A stretch of 45,593 bases of DNA from Chloroflexota bacterium. GTDB lineage: Bacteria > Chloroflexota > Dehalococcoidia > Lucifugimonadales > UBA2985. This document shows, in pieces, positions 1 to 8,194 of this stretch. The translations under genes and the position numbers were made by a program. The notes beneath the pieces were generated by a model. It was not told the origin of the DNA. It was given only the letters and a program-made list of their open reading frames with translations, and searched no databases. The first letter of the stretch is position 1, and every line of letters begins with the position of its first letter. The DNA lies in contig JAQBZZ010000008.1 in NCBI GenBank assembly GCA_027622595.1, forward strand, positions 1-45,593, given 5' to 3'.

Positions 1-1
1 T

Positions 2-190
2 CAATACCTTGCCACGCCTTTTTACGGGTCACGTCGGCTCTCCGTGTGGTTGAGGAAGCAAGGGTACTACATCAATCGGAAGCGGGTTCGGCGGCTGATG
101 CGGATTGTGAATGTCAACCCAAAAGTCACCCACTGTGATGGTCGAAATGCCACCCAGCGATGTGCCAGTAGTCGAGGGGTTTCTGCATGA
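2..190 (+). pseudogene. IS3-family transposase OrfB fragment (N-terminal part)
   Basis: An open frame entering from the left edge and ending at TGA 188-190 is not in the ORF track. Its first ~37 codons read ATPFYGSRRLSVWLRKQG followed by INRKRVRRLMR, the helix-turn-helix region that precedes the DDE domain in IS3-family OrfB. After about position 112 the resemblance is lost and the rest looks like unrelated sequence, so this is a truncated relic, partial also because the window starts inside it. It is on the plus strand, whereas the other IS3 fragment near 3.1-3.4 kb is on the minus strand, so they are not simply two ends of one uninterrupted copy. Confidence 0.75.
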
Positions 191-256
191 CCTTGGACGA
201 CGTACAATGAGACCCAGCCGACGAAGTCGAGGAGACTCGGCGAACAGGAGGTTGGC

Positions 257-811
257 TTGCATTACCAGCTTCGGGTCGATCTGAGAGGGATTGCTCCACC
301 GATATGGCGGACACTGGAAGTGCCAGGCGATATTACCCTCCACCATCTGCACGAAGTACTGCAAGTTGTGATGGGATGGATGGATGTGCACCTCTACCTC
401 TTCGAGATTGGTGAGAAGCTCTACGGTGAGTTGAGCACGGAATGGGACATGCCAGTGGCAGATGCCACAACGACGACATTGGAAGAGATTGCTGCCAAGA
501 TGTCTGCCTTCACATACGAGTACGACCTCGGCGACGGTTGGGTCCACAACATCATTGTGGAAGAGTCTCAATCAGGGAGTGTAGAGGACAGGCCTCGGTG
601 TACCGACGGCGCTAGGGCATGCCCGCCAGAGGATTGTGGGGGACCACCAGGCTACGAAGACTTCCTGGAAGCCATTGCTGACTCAGACCACGAGGAGCAT
701 GAGGTCATGCTCGAATGGATCGGAGGACAGTTTGACCCGGAAGCCTTTGATATGGCCGAGGTCAACCTGATTCTCAACCTCCACTCTCCTGGCGACGCAG
801 GCTCTCCCTGA
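257..811 (+). CDS. pRiA4b ORF-3-like protein (IS1096 passenger type)
   Basis: 184 aa, starting at TTG with AGGAGG five bases upstream. The sequence matches the plasmid pRiA4b ORF-3-like family along its length: QLRVDLRGIAPPIWRTLEVP at the start, LHEVLQVVMGW, YEYDLGDGWVHNIIVE, then PRCTDGARACPPEDCGGPPGY and EHEVMLEWIGGQFDPEAFD near the end. The family is common near transposons and its biochemical role is unknown. The normal domain seems to end around the EVN at residues ~168-170; the last ~14 residues overlap the end of istB on the other strand by 38 bp and are probably element-derived, so the native C-terminus may have been replaced by the neighbouring insertion sequence. Confidence 0.85.
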   Translation: MHYQLRVDLRGIAPPIWRTLEVPGDITLHHLHEVLQVVMGWMDVHLYLFEIGEKLYGELSTEWDMPVADATTTTLEEIAAKMSAFTYEYDLGDGWVHNIIVEESQSGSVEDRPRCTDGARACPPEDCGGPPGYEDFLEAIADSDHEEHEVMLEWIGGQFDPEAFDMAEVNLILNLHSPGDAGSP

Positions 812-1529
812 AGCGATAGCTGTCACCGTTGAACTCCAGGATATGACAGTGGTGGGTAAACCGGTCCAGGAGAGCACCAGTGAGGCGTTCGTCGCCGAAG
901 ACCTCCGCCCACCTTGAGAACTCCAGGTTGGTAGTGACTATCAGGCTTCCCTTGATGTAACGGTCAGAGCAGACCTGGAAGAGGAGCCGTGCCCCGTCTG
1001 TAGTAAAAGGGACGAAACCCACCTCGTCCAGGATGAGCAGATCCAGCTTCTGGAGTTGGGCGAGGCGCCTGCCCAGAGTGTGCTGTTCCTGGGCCTCCAC
1101 AAGGTCATTGATGAGGCCGGTGGCGGTGACGAAGCGCACCTTCTTCCCCTGCCGGCAAGCCATTAGCCCCAGGCTAATGGCCACGTGGGTCTTTCCCGTG
1201 CCCATGTTCCCCATCATGGCGACGTTCTCCCTCTTGGCCAGGTACTCTCCCTTGGCCAATTCCAGGACCTTCGCCTTGTTCACAGAGGGCATGGCAGAGA
1301 AGTCGAACTGATCCAGAGTCCGAAGGTAAGGGAAGCGGGCCTGGTCTATGAGCCGCTTCTGGGTGTTCTCCTCTCTGTGAGTGACCTCCATCTCCAGGAG
1401 GCGTAAGAGGAAGTCCTCATAGGGCTTGTTCTCTGCAGCTGCTTCCTGGGCCAGCTTCCTGTACTGATGGCCCATGGTGGGGAGCCTGAGACGTTTGAGG
1501 AGGTGTTGGATGAGCATGTCCTGGGCCAT
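774..1529 (-). CDS. istB: IS21-family helper ATPase IstB
   Basis: 251 aa, the normal length of IstB, the AAA+ helper that loads the IstA transposase of IS21-type elements on target DNA. An N-terminal helical region (LRLPTMGHQYRKLAQEA) is followed by Walker A GNMGTGKTH (about residues 108-116), Walker B LLILDEVGF and the C-terminal FRFRESLRRQ-type tail. It starts 3 bp after the istA stop and is surely cotranslated with it. Both frames are intact, so the protein could still be functional. Its stop lies inside the end of the convergent pRiA4b-like gene, leaving almost no room for a right terminal repeat. Confidence 0.95.
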   Translation of the reverse strand: MAQDMLIQHLLKRLRLPTMGHQYRKLAQEAAAENKPYEDFLLRLLEMEVTHREENTQKRLIDQARFPYLRTLDQFDFSAMPSVNKAKVLELAKGEYLAKRENVAMMGNMGTGKTHVAISLGLMACRQGKKVRFVTATGLINDLVEAQEQHTLGRRLAQLQKLDLLILDEVGFVPFTTDGARLLFQVCSDRYIKGSLIVTTNLEFSRWAEVFGDERLTGALLDRFTHHCHILEFNGDSYRFRESLRRQESGG

Positions 1530-1532
1530 TAG

Positions 1533-3029
1533 TTACCTCGTGAGAAGAAGATCGTATTGGGATAAGTCCCGCTCCTGGACGACAGGACACGATGGTGCCG
1601 ATGTTAGCATTGTGGAGACTGGGTGCTGGACAGAGCTATGCTCTGAGCGCAGGAGGTAGAGCACCGTGTCCGCTCCGAGGCTCCCCTTGGTCATAGCCTG
1701 CTCTACTGCCCTAGCTACCTTCTCCAGGGAGTGGGTGCGGCAAAGCTCCAGCACACGAAGGAACTCCAGGGTAGCTACCCTTTGAGGTAGCCGCTCTCTG
1801 AGCTCGTCCATGTAGTGGTCCAGGATGGGTGGATGGACCCAGGTCTTCAGTGGCTTGGCGTGGTCGAAGGCCCCCGGGCGCTCCTTGAGCAGGCGCAAAT
1901 AGTGGAACACGTCCAGCACGTCCTGCTCGCGCTCATAGCAGCGTGGGTGGATAGCCACCACTTCTGTTCCATCTGTGATCTCCACTCGCTCCACGAAGGC
2001 CCTGAGTAGAAGGGAGCCGTGGGCATGCTCCACCGGCACGCTGTATCGGTTGGTCTGGAAGGTAACCATGCTGAAGCCGTTCGTATGCACAGGGATCGTG
2101 CGGCAGCAGGGGAAGGGATGCTCTGGCAGAGGGAGAAGATGTGGCAGTTCCTTCTCCCAGAGATCTCCGATGGTGAGAGCCTCTCCCCGCAGCCGCCTCT
2201 TCGCCTCAGCCAGGCACCTCTGTCTCAGAAGAGCGTTCAGCTCCTGGAAGGAGTCAACCTCAGGCACAGGTACCAAGAAGTTGCGGCGGCCGTACCCCAC
2301 CAGGTTCTCCACTGACCCCTTCTCGTGGGCTTCGCGTGGGTTGCAGAATCGGCTCTGGAAGAGATGGTGGCTCCTGAAGGCAATGAACGCATCCTGCTCC
2401 TGGGGCTTGTGTCCTGGAAAGCCTCGCTTGACCGCCTGGGACATTCGGTCGTACCAGATGGCATGGGGCACTCCTCCGAAGAAGCGGAATGCCTCCTGAT
2501 GTCCTTCGAAGAGGGCCTCTTGTTGCTGGTTGGGGAAGGCCATAAGAAAAGGGATCTTAGAGGAGCACAGGCGGCCCACCAGAAGCTGGACCTTGAGTGG
2601 ATGCCCCTTCATCATCACCACCGCCTCGCCGAAGTCGAACTGCGCATCTTGGCCAGGCTCGTAGGCCAGGGGTATGAATAGAGGACGATCCTTGGGACGC
2701 TGCCTGCGCACGTACTCCCTAACGGTGGACTCGCCGCCGCTGTAATTATGCTCTGCCACCAGCCTATGATAGATGCGCCGAGCAGTGTGATGCTGCTTGC
2801 GCGGCTGGGCTTCGTCCTCAGAGAGCCACCGGTCTATGATGGCAACGAAGGCCCCCAAAACCGGCCTGGGCCTAGCATTGGAGAGGGTGTAGCTCGAAGG
2901 GCCAGCATCATGAATCGCCTTCCGCACCGTCTTACGATCATGGTGCCCCTCTCTGGCAATCCCACGAATACTCTTGCCTTCGATGAAGTATGCCCTGCGT
3001 ATCTGCTCTCTCTGATTCATTTTGAGCAC
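1533..3029 (-). CDS. istA: IS21-family transposase IstA
   Basis: 498 aa transposase. It has an N-terminal helix-turn-helix (IRGIAREGHHDRKTVRKAI), an integrase-fold core with the acidic residues placed as expected (first Asp in AQFDFGEAVV, second in AIWYDRMSQAV, Glu in EKGSVENLVGYGRRN), and a C-terminal beta-barrel region (HTNGFSMVTFQTNRYSVP). The chosen start is GTG with GGAGG about six bases upstream; an ATG three codons in is the alternative. It heads the istA-istB operon. No frameshift or internal stop is seen. Confidence 0.95.
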   Translation of the reverse strand: MLKMNQREQIRRAYFIEGKSIRGIAREGHHDRKTVRKAIHDAGPSSYTLSNARPRPVLGAFVAIIDRWLSEDEAQPRKQHHTARRIYHRLVAEHNYSGGESTVREYVRRQRPKDRPLFIPLAYEPGQDAQFDFGEAVVMMKGHPLKVQLLVGRLCSSKIPFLMAFPNQQQEALFEGHQEAFRFFGGVPHAIWYDRMSQAVKRGFPGHKPQEQDAFIAFRSHHLFQSRFCNPREAHEKGSVENLVGYGRRNFLVPVPEVDSFQELNALLRQRCLAEAKRRLRGEALTIGDLWEKELPHLLPLPEHPFPCCRTIPVHTNGFSMVTFQTNRYSVPVEHAHGSLLLRAFVERVEITDGTEVVAIHPRCYEREQDVLDVFHYLRLLKERPGAFDHAKPLKTWVHPPILDHYMDELRERLPQRVATLEFLRVLELCRTHSLEKVARAVEQAMTKGSLGADTVLYLLRSEHSSVQHPVSTMLTSAPSCPVVQERDLSQYDLLLTR

Positions 3030-3144
3030 CCATTCCCTCCGGCCTCTGGATTTCTCTCCAGCGTACCGGAACCCTTGCTACAGTGGGTGAGTTTTCGCCC
3101 ATCACGTAGCTTTGACGGTGGGTGCCTATTACACTATCACTCAT

Positions 3145-3378
3145 AGTGCTGGTTCGCCCAGTTATCAAGTACCCGACCAGCGAACTCCGGGCCGTTGTCC
3201 ACGGTGATCGTCTCAGGGAGACCGTGGTGGGTACTCAGCCGGTCCAATACTCCGGCCACCCGCAATCCAGGAAGAGAGGTGTCCACTTCCGTGGTCAGGC
3301 ACTCCCTAGTGAAGTCGTCCACCACAGTCAACACGCGAATCTTGCGACCGTTGGCCAGGGCATCGGCCACGAAGTCCG
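3145..3378 (-). pseudogene. IS3-family transposase OrfB fragment (DDE core part)
   Basis: Minus-strand reading GHTDFVADALANGRKIRVLT, then VVDDFTRECL and DNGPEFAGRVLDNWANQH is the middle of an IS3-family OrfB integrase core, including the catalytic Asp of TVVDDF and the second Asp of TVDNGPEF. Reading is lost on both sides: downstream it is cut by the IS21 left end at ~3145, upstream it stops at ~3378. The C-terminal third with the catalytic Glu is absent. Immediately beyond its upstream end, plus-strand TGACCTGCCCCCC at 3384 resembles an IS3-type terminal repeat, suggesting a rearranged or internally deleted copy. Confidence 0.8.
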
Positions 3379-4145
3379 TATGACCTGCCCCCCAGTATTA
3401 GATCCACTCATAAAGAGAGTCCCGTCCGGAGCCTCGCAGACCACAAGTCAGACGGAGAATCGACATCTGTGCTTTCAAACTCCTGAGAGCAGTATTTCGT
3501 TATGTTCTCGTGGCCTCGTAGAAGTCCATCCAGAGTTCTGCTCGAACCCACTCATTGGTAGCAACTTGGTTTCCCAGGCAAGGGTCATAGCAGTTCGCAC
3601 AGGTATCGTCCTTTCCGGATGTACCGATACTCCCAGCGGGAGGCCGCTGCCACGCCAATCTACCCAGACCCCCTGTATACCCCGGGCCTGCTGATGGTGG
3701 ACATTCCGTAACGCACACCAACTTGCCAATAGGCCAGAAAGGGAAAGTAGGATGGTAGGGTGGTTCGACACTCCCTATAACAGACCAAATTGTCTGGTGT
3801 GCTATTCTGGAAACGCCGTCAATGCAATCACCAACTCGAACGTGGGAAGAGTTCTTGATATTGCCCCGTTAGGTCCACCTAAGGGGATTGGGACCCTGGT
3901 TGCAATCAATGTGACTAACCCGCTCGCAAACATGGCGAGCCTAGTTAGCGCACGCGTGAGCTGTGGGTTAGGTTTCGAAGCTACAAGAATTATTACCAGC
4001 TAGATGGTGATGGCAAACCTGAGCGGGAAGGAGTCATTGTGTATAATACCCCAGGGTTTTTCCCCTCTCCTTCCTTCTTTGAGGAAGGGGGGCACAGGAG
4101 GATGGATGGTGTGTATGGCAAGATATAGATGGAAAGGGCAGCACT
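3379..4145. other. Gene-poor interval beside the mobile elements
   Basis: About 770 bp with no recognisable gene. The ORF track offers short frames (minus 3475-3771 and 3500-3721; plus 3752-4003, 83 aa), none with a family I know or a convincing ribosome site. The minus frame 3500-3721 contains a CANCYDPCLGNQ segment that could be decayed coding sequence. The plus frame 3752-4003 ends LVAINVTNPLANMASLVSARVS, unremarkable. I read the interval as debris from insertion-sequence activity. Plus-strand TGACCTGCCCCCC at 3384-3396 may be an IS3-type end. Confidence 0.5.
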
Positions 4146-4409
4146 ATGGAAGAGATTGAGTTTGCGGAGATGGAACTGGTGCAGGAGGCGGTGGCAAACT
4201 GGGAAAGCATGGACGATGTAGAGGAAATTGGAACGCGTGAAATATTTATCGGCATCACCGAAGAGCGGGCGTTTCTCTCACGTATCACGTTTCGGGACGT
4301 GGAGAAGCCGGTCTACATCGAGGTGCGTCTGCTCAGAGAAGAAACTGAGGAGCAGGAAGGTGAACTGGAGTTCAAGTTCGAGAACGGCCAGCCCGTCATT
4401 TGGCAATAG
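4146..4409 (+). CDS. Small acidic hypothetical protein
   Basis: 87 aa, rich in Glu (EEIEFAEMELVQEAVANWES, then EETEEQEGELEFKFENGQP), no signal peptide, no membrane segment and no cysteine. I do not recognise a family. The ATG follows a purine-rich GGAAAGGG about seven bases upstream. It stands alone between the mobile-element debris and the convergent prenyl synthase gene, and a perfect 38-bp palindrome begins on the base after its stop codon. The charge pattern and the regular alternation of hydrophobic residues in the second half (SRITFRDVEKPVYIEVRLL) suggest a small beta-containing soluble protein; no function is proposed. Confidence 0.6.
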   Translation: MEEIEFAEMELVQEAVANWESMDDVEEIGTREIFIGITEERAFLSRITFRDVEKPVYIEVRLLREETEEQEGELEFKFENGQPVIWQ

Positions 4410-4447
4410 ATTTTTGTATTTTTGTGAATTCACAAAAATACAAAAAT
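4410..4447. terminator. Perfect 38-bp AT-rich palindrome between convergent genes
   Basis: The left half ATTTTTGTATTTTTGTGAA is mirrored exactly by its reverse complement with no spacer, centred on GAATTC. Each half itself contains a tandem TTTTTGT. It sits directly after the 87-aa gene and 80 bp before the end of the convergent prenyl synthase gene. A transcript from either side would form a long A/U-rich hairpin ending in U-rich sequence, so a bidirectional terminator is the simplest reading; a protein-binding site is the alternative. Confidence 0.55.
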
Positions 4448-4527
4448 GCTCAGATCGCTGCGGTGTTCAACGGAGGTCGTTTTTCTGTACGTGCCTGAGC
4501 CAGCATCCCAGCCAGGTTCTATTTCGG

Positions 4528-5505
4528 CTAGTAGCGCCGCTCCATGACATACGCGGCCAGGTCTGCCAGCGAGCGTTTGTATGAGGATTCAGGCAGGGTC
4601 TCCAGTGCCTCGGTGGCCTTGTGGCACAGGTCGGCAGCCACGGCGTATGACTGGGGGATTATGTCCGAGTTCTGGATCATCTCGACAGCCCGCTTCAGGT
4701 TGCCGTCAGCCTCCACGTTCTCGAAAAAGCTTTTGATTGGGTTGTCGTCCGGGTATCGCTCCATGAGCAGTATCGATGGTAGTGTAATCGTCCCCTGGAG
4801 CAGGTCGTTGCCGACCGGCTTGCCTATCTCCTCCTCCGTGCCCTGGAAGTCCAGGATGTCGTCCACAATCTGGAATGCCATCCCCAGGTTGTAGCCGTAC
4901 GATTTGAGGGACTGCACCAGGCTCTCCGGCGCGCCGCTGAGGACGGCCCCGGACTCGGCGGCTGTGGAGAACAGCGAGGCCGTCTTGTCGTAGATTCTCT
5001 GCCAGTAGGCCTCGCGTGTAACGTCCCACTGGAAGGCCGAGGATATCTCCGAAAGCTCGCCGCTGGAAAGCTCCATGATGGTCTCGGAGAAGCGCCTGAT
5101 GACCCGGACGTTGTTGGTGTCACAGACCAGGGTTGCGGATGTGGCGAAGACGTAGTCTCCCAGGAGAATTGCCACATTCTCGCCCCACTTGTTGCTGACC
5201 GTGGCCTTTCCCCGACGCACGGCGGAGTTGTCCACAGTGTCGTCGTGTATCAGGGTGGCGATGTGGAGCAACTCCACCGCCGCGGCCATAATCAGCGGAA
5301 GGTCGTGGTCGTGTGGATGTAACTTGGAGGCCAGGATTGTGATGGCGGGACGTGTGCGCTTCCCAGGCGCTTCCAGGACGTGCCCCAATAGCTCCATGAG
5401 AAGCGATGGCTCTGCGACCGAGCTCTGCCTACCGATGACACTTAGCTTCTCTTCGACCGCTTCTAGCTCGTCCTGTATCTGTTCATAGAGGGAGAGTGTG
5501 TTCAA
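4528..5505 (-). CDS. Polyprenyl diphosphate synthase (long-chain, trans)
   Basis: 325 aa. Condenses isopentenyl diphosphate onto an allylic diphosphate to make the isoprenoid chain of quinones or of the wall carrier lipid. It has both aspartate-rich motifs: LIHDDTVDNSAVRRGKATV (DDxxD) and QIVDDILDFQG, plus the GDYVFATSA and KTASLFSTAAESGA segments of the family. Length fits the octaprenyl/heptaprenyl class (IspB/HepT); chain length cannot be read from sequence alone. The start is TTG with AGGAGA upstream. It lies 35 bp downstream of metG on the same strand, so the two are probably cotranscribed. Confidence 0.93.
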   Translation of the reverse strand: MNTLSLYEQIQDELEAVEEKLSVIGRQSSVAEPSLLMELLGHVLEAPGKRTRPAITILASKLHPHDHDLPLIMAAAVELLHIATLIHDDTVDNSAVRRGKATVSNKWGENVAILLGDYVFATSATLVCDTNNVRVIRRFSETIMELSSGELSEISSAFQWDVTREAYWQRIYDKTASLFSTAAESGAVLSGAPESLVQSLKSYGYNLGMAFQIVDDILDFQGTEEEIGKPVGNDLLQGTITLPSILLMERYPDDNPIKSFFENVEADGNLKRAVEMIQNSDIIPQSYAVAADLCHKATEALETLPESSYKRSLADLAAYVMERRY

Positions 5506-5540
5506 CGTTCTCCTATGTATTTATGTAAAACTGCCCTAGC

Positions 5541-7223
5541 CTAGCTTACGGCTTTGCCCAGCCGTTCAACTTCTGTGGCGGCCACATCATCGTCCAGCTT
5601 GGAGAAGAGGGCTTCTGGTGTGTTCATACTCTGGCCCGGAGGCAGAGCATTCTGCGATGGTTCCCAACCCCATCCCCGCTCCGAAAGGGCGTCGGTGAAG
5701 CCAAGCATACCATGTAACTTCTCCGAACTGAAGGGCAGGAATGGATAGAGCGCCGTCTTGAGGCAGTTGATGACCGACATTGCGACCCATAGAGTGGTGG
5801 CCGTGCCTTTTGGGTTCTCCTTCAAGGTCTTCCACGGCTCCTTTGTATCAAGATACCGGTTGGCCTCCTGGGCCAAGGACATGGCGCTGGAGAGTGCGGT
5901 GCGGAAGTGGCACAGTTCCAGGTTGTGGCCGACATCCTGGAATAGCTGGCTTGCCCTGGCTAGAAAGTCCTGAGCGGTCTGGTCTAACTCTCCCGGCTGA
6001 GGTATGCGCCCCTCAAAGTTGCGGTAGGTGAAGGTGAGGACGCGGTGTACCAGGTTGCCGTAGGTCGCCACCAGTTCGTCGTTGTTGCGGCGCACGAAGT
6101 CCCACCAGGAGAAGTCGGAGTCGCTGGTCTCGGGCATGGTCATGGACAGGTGGTATCGAAGAGGGTCGGGGTCGTAGTGGTCGAGGTAGTCGGGGATCCA
6201 CACGGCCCAGTTGCGGCTGGTGGACAGCTGTTTTCCCTCCAGTGTCACGAACTCGTTTGCAGGCACGTCGTACGGGAGGTTGAGCCCGCCATATCCCATG
6301 AGCATGGCAGGCCAGATGATGGTGTGGAAGACGATGTTGTCCTTGCCCATGAAGTAGTAGCTCCTGGTACTCTCCTGCCAGAAGGGCATCCAGGAGTCCG
6401 GCTGTCCCTGTATGCTTGCCCACTCCTTGGAGGCGGACAGATACCCTATCACGGCCTCGAACCACACGTACATTCGCTTCCCGTCGTATCCGGGCACAGG
6501 AACTGAGACGCCCCAGTCAAGGTCCCTGGTTATGGCCCTGTCCTTCAGCCCGTCTTCCAGATACCGCCGTGTGAAGTTCAGCGCGTTGGGCTTCCAGTGC
6601 TTTTGCTCCTTGACCCATGCCAGAAGAGGCTCCTGGAAGGCACTGAGACGGAAGAAGAAGTGCTCCGATTCCCGTATGTCAGGGGTATCTCCGGAGATAC
6701 GGCACACCATGTTTATCATGTCTTCGGGGTTCATGGGTTTGCCACAGTTGTCGCACTGGTCTCCCCGTGTGTCCAGGTTGCCGCAGTTTGGGCATGTGCC
6801 CTTCAGATAGCGGTCCGGGAGAAAACGTTTGCATGTGTGGCAGTAGGGCAGAGGAGTGGTATTGGTGTAGATGTATCCCTTGTCCTGGAGCACTTTGAAA
6901 ATATCGTGCGCTATGTCGCGATGGTTCTCGGTCCCCGTGCTTGTGAACAGATCGAAGGAGATGCCCAAACGCTCCCATGACCGTAGGAAGCTCTCATGGT
7001 ATCGTGATACCACCTCCTTGGGCGGGACGCCCTCCTGCTCCGCGCGCAGGGTGATGGGGGTGCCGTGCTGATCGCTGCCCGAGACCATGAGCACCTGGTT
7101 TCCCTTCAGGCGATGGTATCGGGCGAAGATGTCTGCGGCCAGGTAGCACCCGGCGATGTGGCCCATGTGGAGGGGGCCGTTGGCGTAGGGCCAGGCCACG
7201 CCAATAAATATGCGTTCGGACAT
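5541..7223 (-). CDS. metG: Methionyl-tRNA synthetase
   Basis: Charges tRNA-Met with methionine in the cytoplasm. I place the start at the ATG of MSERIFIGVAWPYANGPLHM (560 aa), preceded by AGAGGA, rather than the 57-codon longer frame in the track, whose extension is not MetRS-like. The HIGH motif is HMGH, the zinc knuckles are two Cys-x2-Cys pairs in the CHTCKRFL / CPNCGNL / CDNCGKP stretch, and the KMSKS-like loop reads GKQLSTSR. The C-terminal anticodon-binding helical domain follows; no fused tRNA-binding (Arc1p-like) domain is present. First gene of an operon with the prenyl synthase. Confidence 0.95.
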   Translation of the reverse strand: MSERIFIGVAWPYANGPLHMGHIAGCYLAADIFARYHRLKGNQVLMVSGSDQHGTPITLRAEQEGVPPKEVVSRYHESFLRSWERLGISFDLFTSTGTENHRDIAHDIFKVLQDKGYIYTNTTPLPYCHTCKRFLPDRYLKGTCPNCGNLDTRGDQCDNCGKPMNPEDMINMVCRISGDTPDIRESEHFFFRLSAFQEPLLAWVKEQKHWKPNALNFTRRYLEDGLKDRAITRDLDWGVSVPVPGYDGKRMYVWFEAVIGYLSASKEWASIQGQPDSWMPFWQESTRSYYFMGKDNIVFHTIIWPAMLMGYGGLNLPYDVPANEFVTLEGKQLSTSRNWAVWIPDYLDHYDPDPLRYHLSMTMPETSDSDFSWWDFVRRNNDELVATYGNLVHRVLTFTYRNFEGRIPQPGELDQTAQDFLARASQLFQDVGHNLELCHFRTALSSAMSLAQEANRYLDTKEPWKTLKENPKGTATTLWVAMSVINCLKTALYPFLPFSSEKLHGMLGFTDALSERGWGWEPSQNALPPGQSMNTPEALFSKLDDDVAATEVERLGKAVS

Positions 7224-7451
7224 TAGTCCTCTGCCATGATGAGCAAATTTTGTGTGTATTGTAGCACAGTGGGTAAGCCTGGAGATAGCGATGGTGGATG
7301 TGGTTGGGGCGGGACATCCAGGGTGAGATTGTGGGTAATCGATAAATGGTTGTCTGACATCTAGGGTGAAGTATATACTCTCATCATCCATCATCCCATT
7401 GGATTAGGCCGGAATGGGCTGAAACGGCAAATCCCGAACGAGAAGGTTGAA

Positions 7452-8159
7452 ATGGCAACAGACAACACGCGCACAGCGTTCGCCGAAATATTCCTTGAGG
7501 CTCAGGAGTGCAAGCACCTAGACAAATGTCACCGCGATGATCCGAACATAGGCAGGTATGACGCACGCTTAAACGGAGTACATGGCCCTCAGCCGGGGTT
7601 CCTAGGCGCTAATTACTTAACCCGTCGTCTCGTGCTAATTGGCAAGAACCCTGGCGCGGATAGTAGTGGCAATGTGCTTCACCAAGCCCGTCAAATGTAT
7701 GAGTTGTTTGGTCAATTCGCCTCAAACCGGTCCATGGAAGCATTCAATGCGATCATGTCCTACTTGGCCGAAATCATGCCAACCTGGAAGTTGATACGTG
7801 ACGACCTTAGGCCAGGTGAATGTAGCTTCAGCTTCCCAGAGGACATCGCATATCTAAACGTCATTAAATGCGCAACATGGAGACGCATTGATGGAAAGTA
7901 CAAGGACGTACTGAATCTAGTGCAGCAAGTCGTTAATCGGTGCACCTCAGAATACCTGAGCCGACAGCTAGCAATCCTCGCGCCTCGGGCTGTTGTCTGC
8001 TTAGGAAAGGATACTTCCGAACGGTTGGATCGTAGAATTTTGCCACAGAGTGTGAAGTTTTTCGATTATATTGATCGAGCTCACGCCAATACTACTCGTA
8101 AGCTCACCCATAATGATGCCGTTAGAAGGCAATTGCAAATGGCACTAGGCAAGGCATGA
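7452..8159 (+). CDS. Uracil-DNA glycosylase-like protein with probable 4Fe-4S cluster
   Basis: 235 aa. The fold markers of the UDG superfamily are present: RRLVLIGKNPGADS (the GxNPG loop), IAYLNVIKCATWR and LAILAPRAVVCLGKDTSE. Four cysteines lie where family 4/5 enzymes bind an iron-sulfur cluster: an ECKHLDKCH pair near residues 19-25, the Cys of IKCATW and the Cys of NRCTSEYLSRQ. The usual HPS-type leucine-loop motif is replaced by AHANTTRKLTH, so base specificity is uncertain. Known members remove uracil or deaminated bases from DNA. It is transcribed divergently from metG; the codon and base usage look slightly AT-richer than its neighbours, so transfer is possible. Confidence 0.7.
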   Translation: MATDNTRTAFAEIFLEAQECKHLDKCHRDDPNIGRYDARLNGVHGPQPGFLGANYLTRRLVLIGKNPGADSSGNVLHQARQMYELFGQFASNRSMEAFNAIMSYLAEIMPTWKLIRDDLRPGECSFSFPEDIAYLNVIKCATWRRIDGKYKDVLNLVQQVVNRCTSEYLSRQLAILAPRAVVCLGKDTSERLDRRILPQSVKFFDYIDRAHANTTRKLTHNDAVRRQLQMALGKA

Positions 8160-8194
8160 TGGCTGGAGGGGGAGCATACGACACTATGGGTGTT

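Larger units (their letters stand above)
774..3143 (-). mobile_element. IS21-type insertion sequence, left end clear, right end missing or minimal
   Basis: istA and istB form the body. The left end (upstream of istA, high coordinate) can be placed at about 3143-3145, because IS3 transposase reading stops there (WANQH, then non-homologous) and the minus strand begins TGAGTGATAGTGTAATAGG. Two GTGGGTG-containing segments within the left ~85 bp resemble the repeated transposase-binding sites typical of this family. I find no matching TGAGTGATAG sequence near the right end; istB stops at 774 and the pRiA4b-like domain is recognisable to about 765. The right end is therefore either deleted or extremely short. 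Outer boundaries are inferred by eye. Confidence 0.7.

Noticed and set aside
3500-3721. 73-aa minus-strand ORF with CANCYDPCLGNQ
   Set aside because: Cys-containing but without a start site or family; it sits in insertion-sequence debris and is mentioned only under the gene-poor interval.
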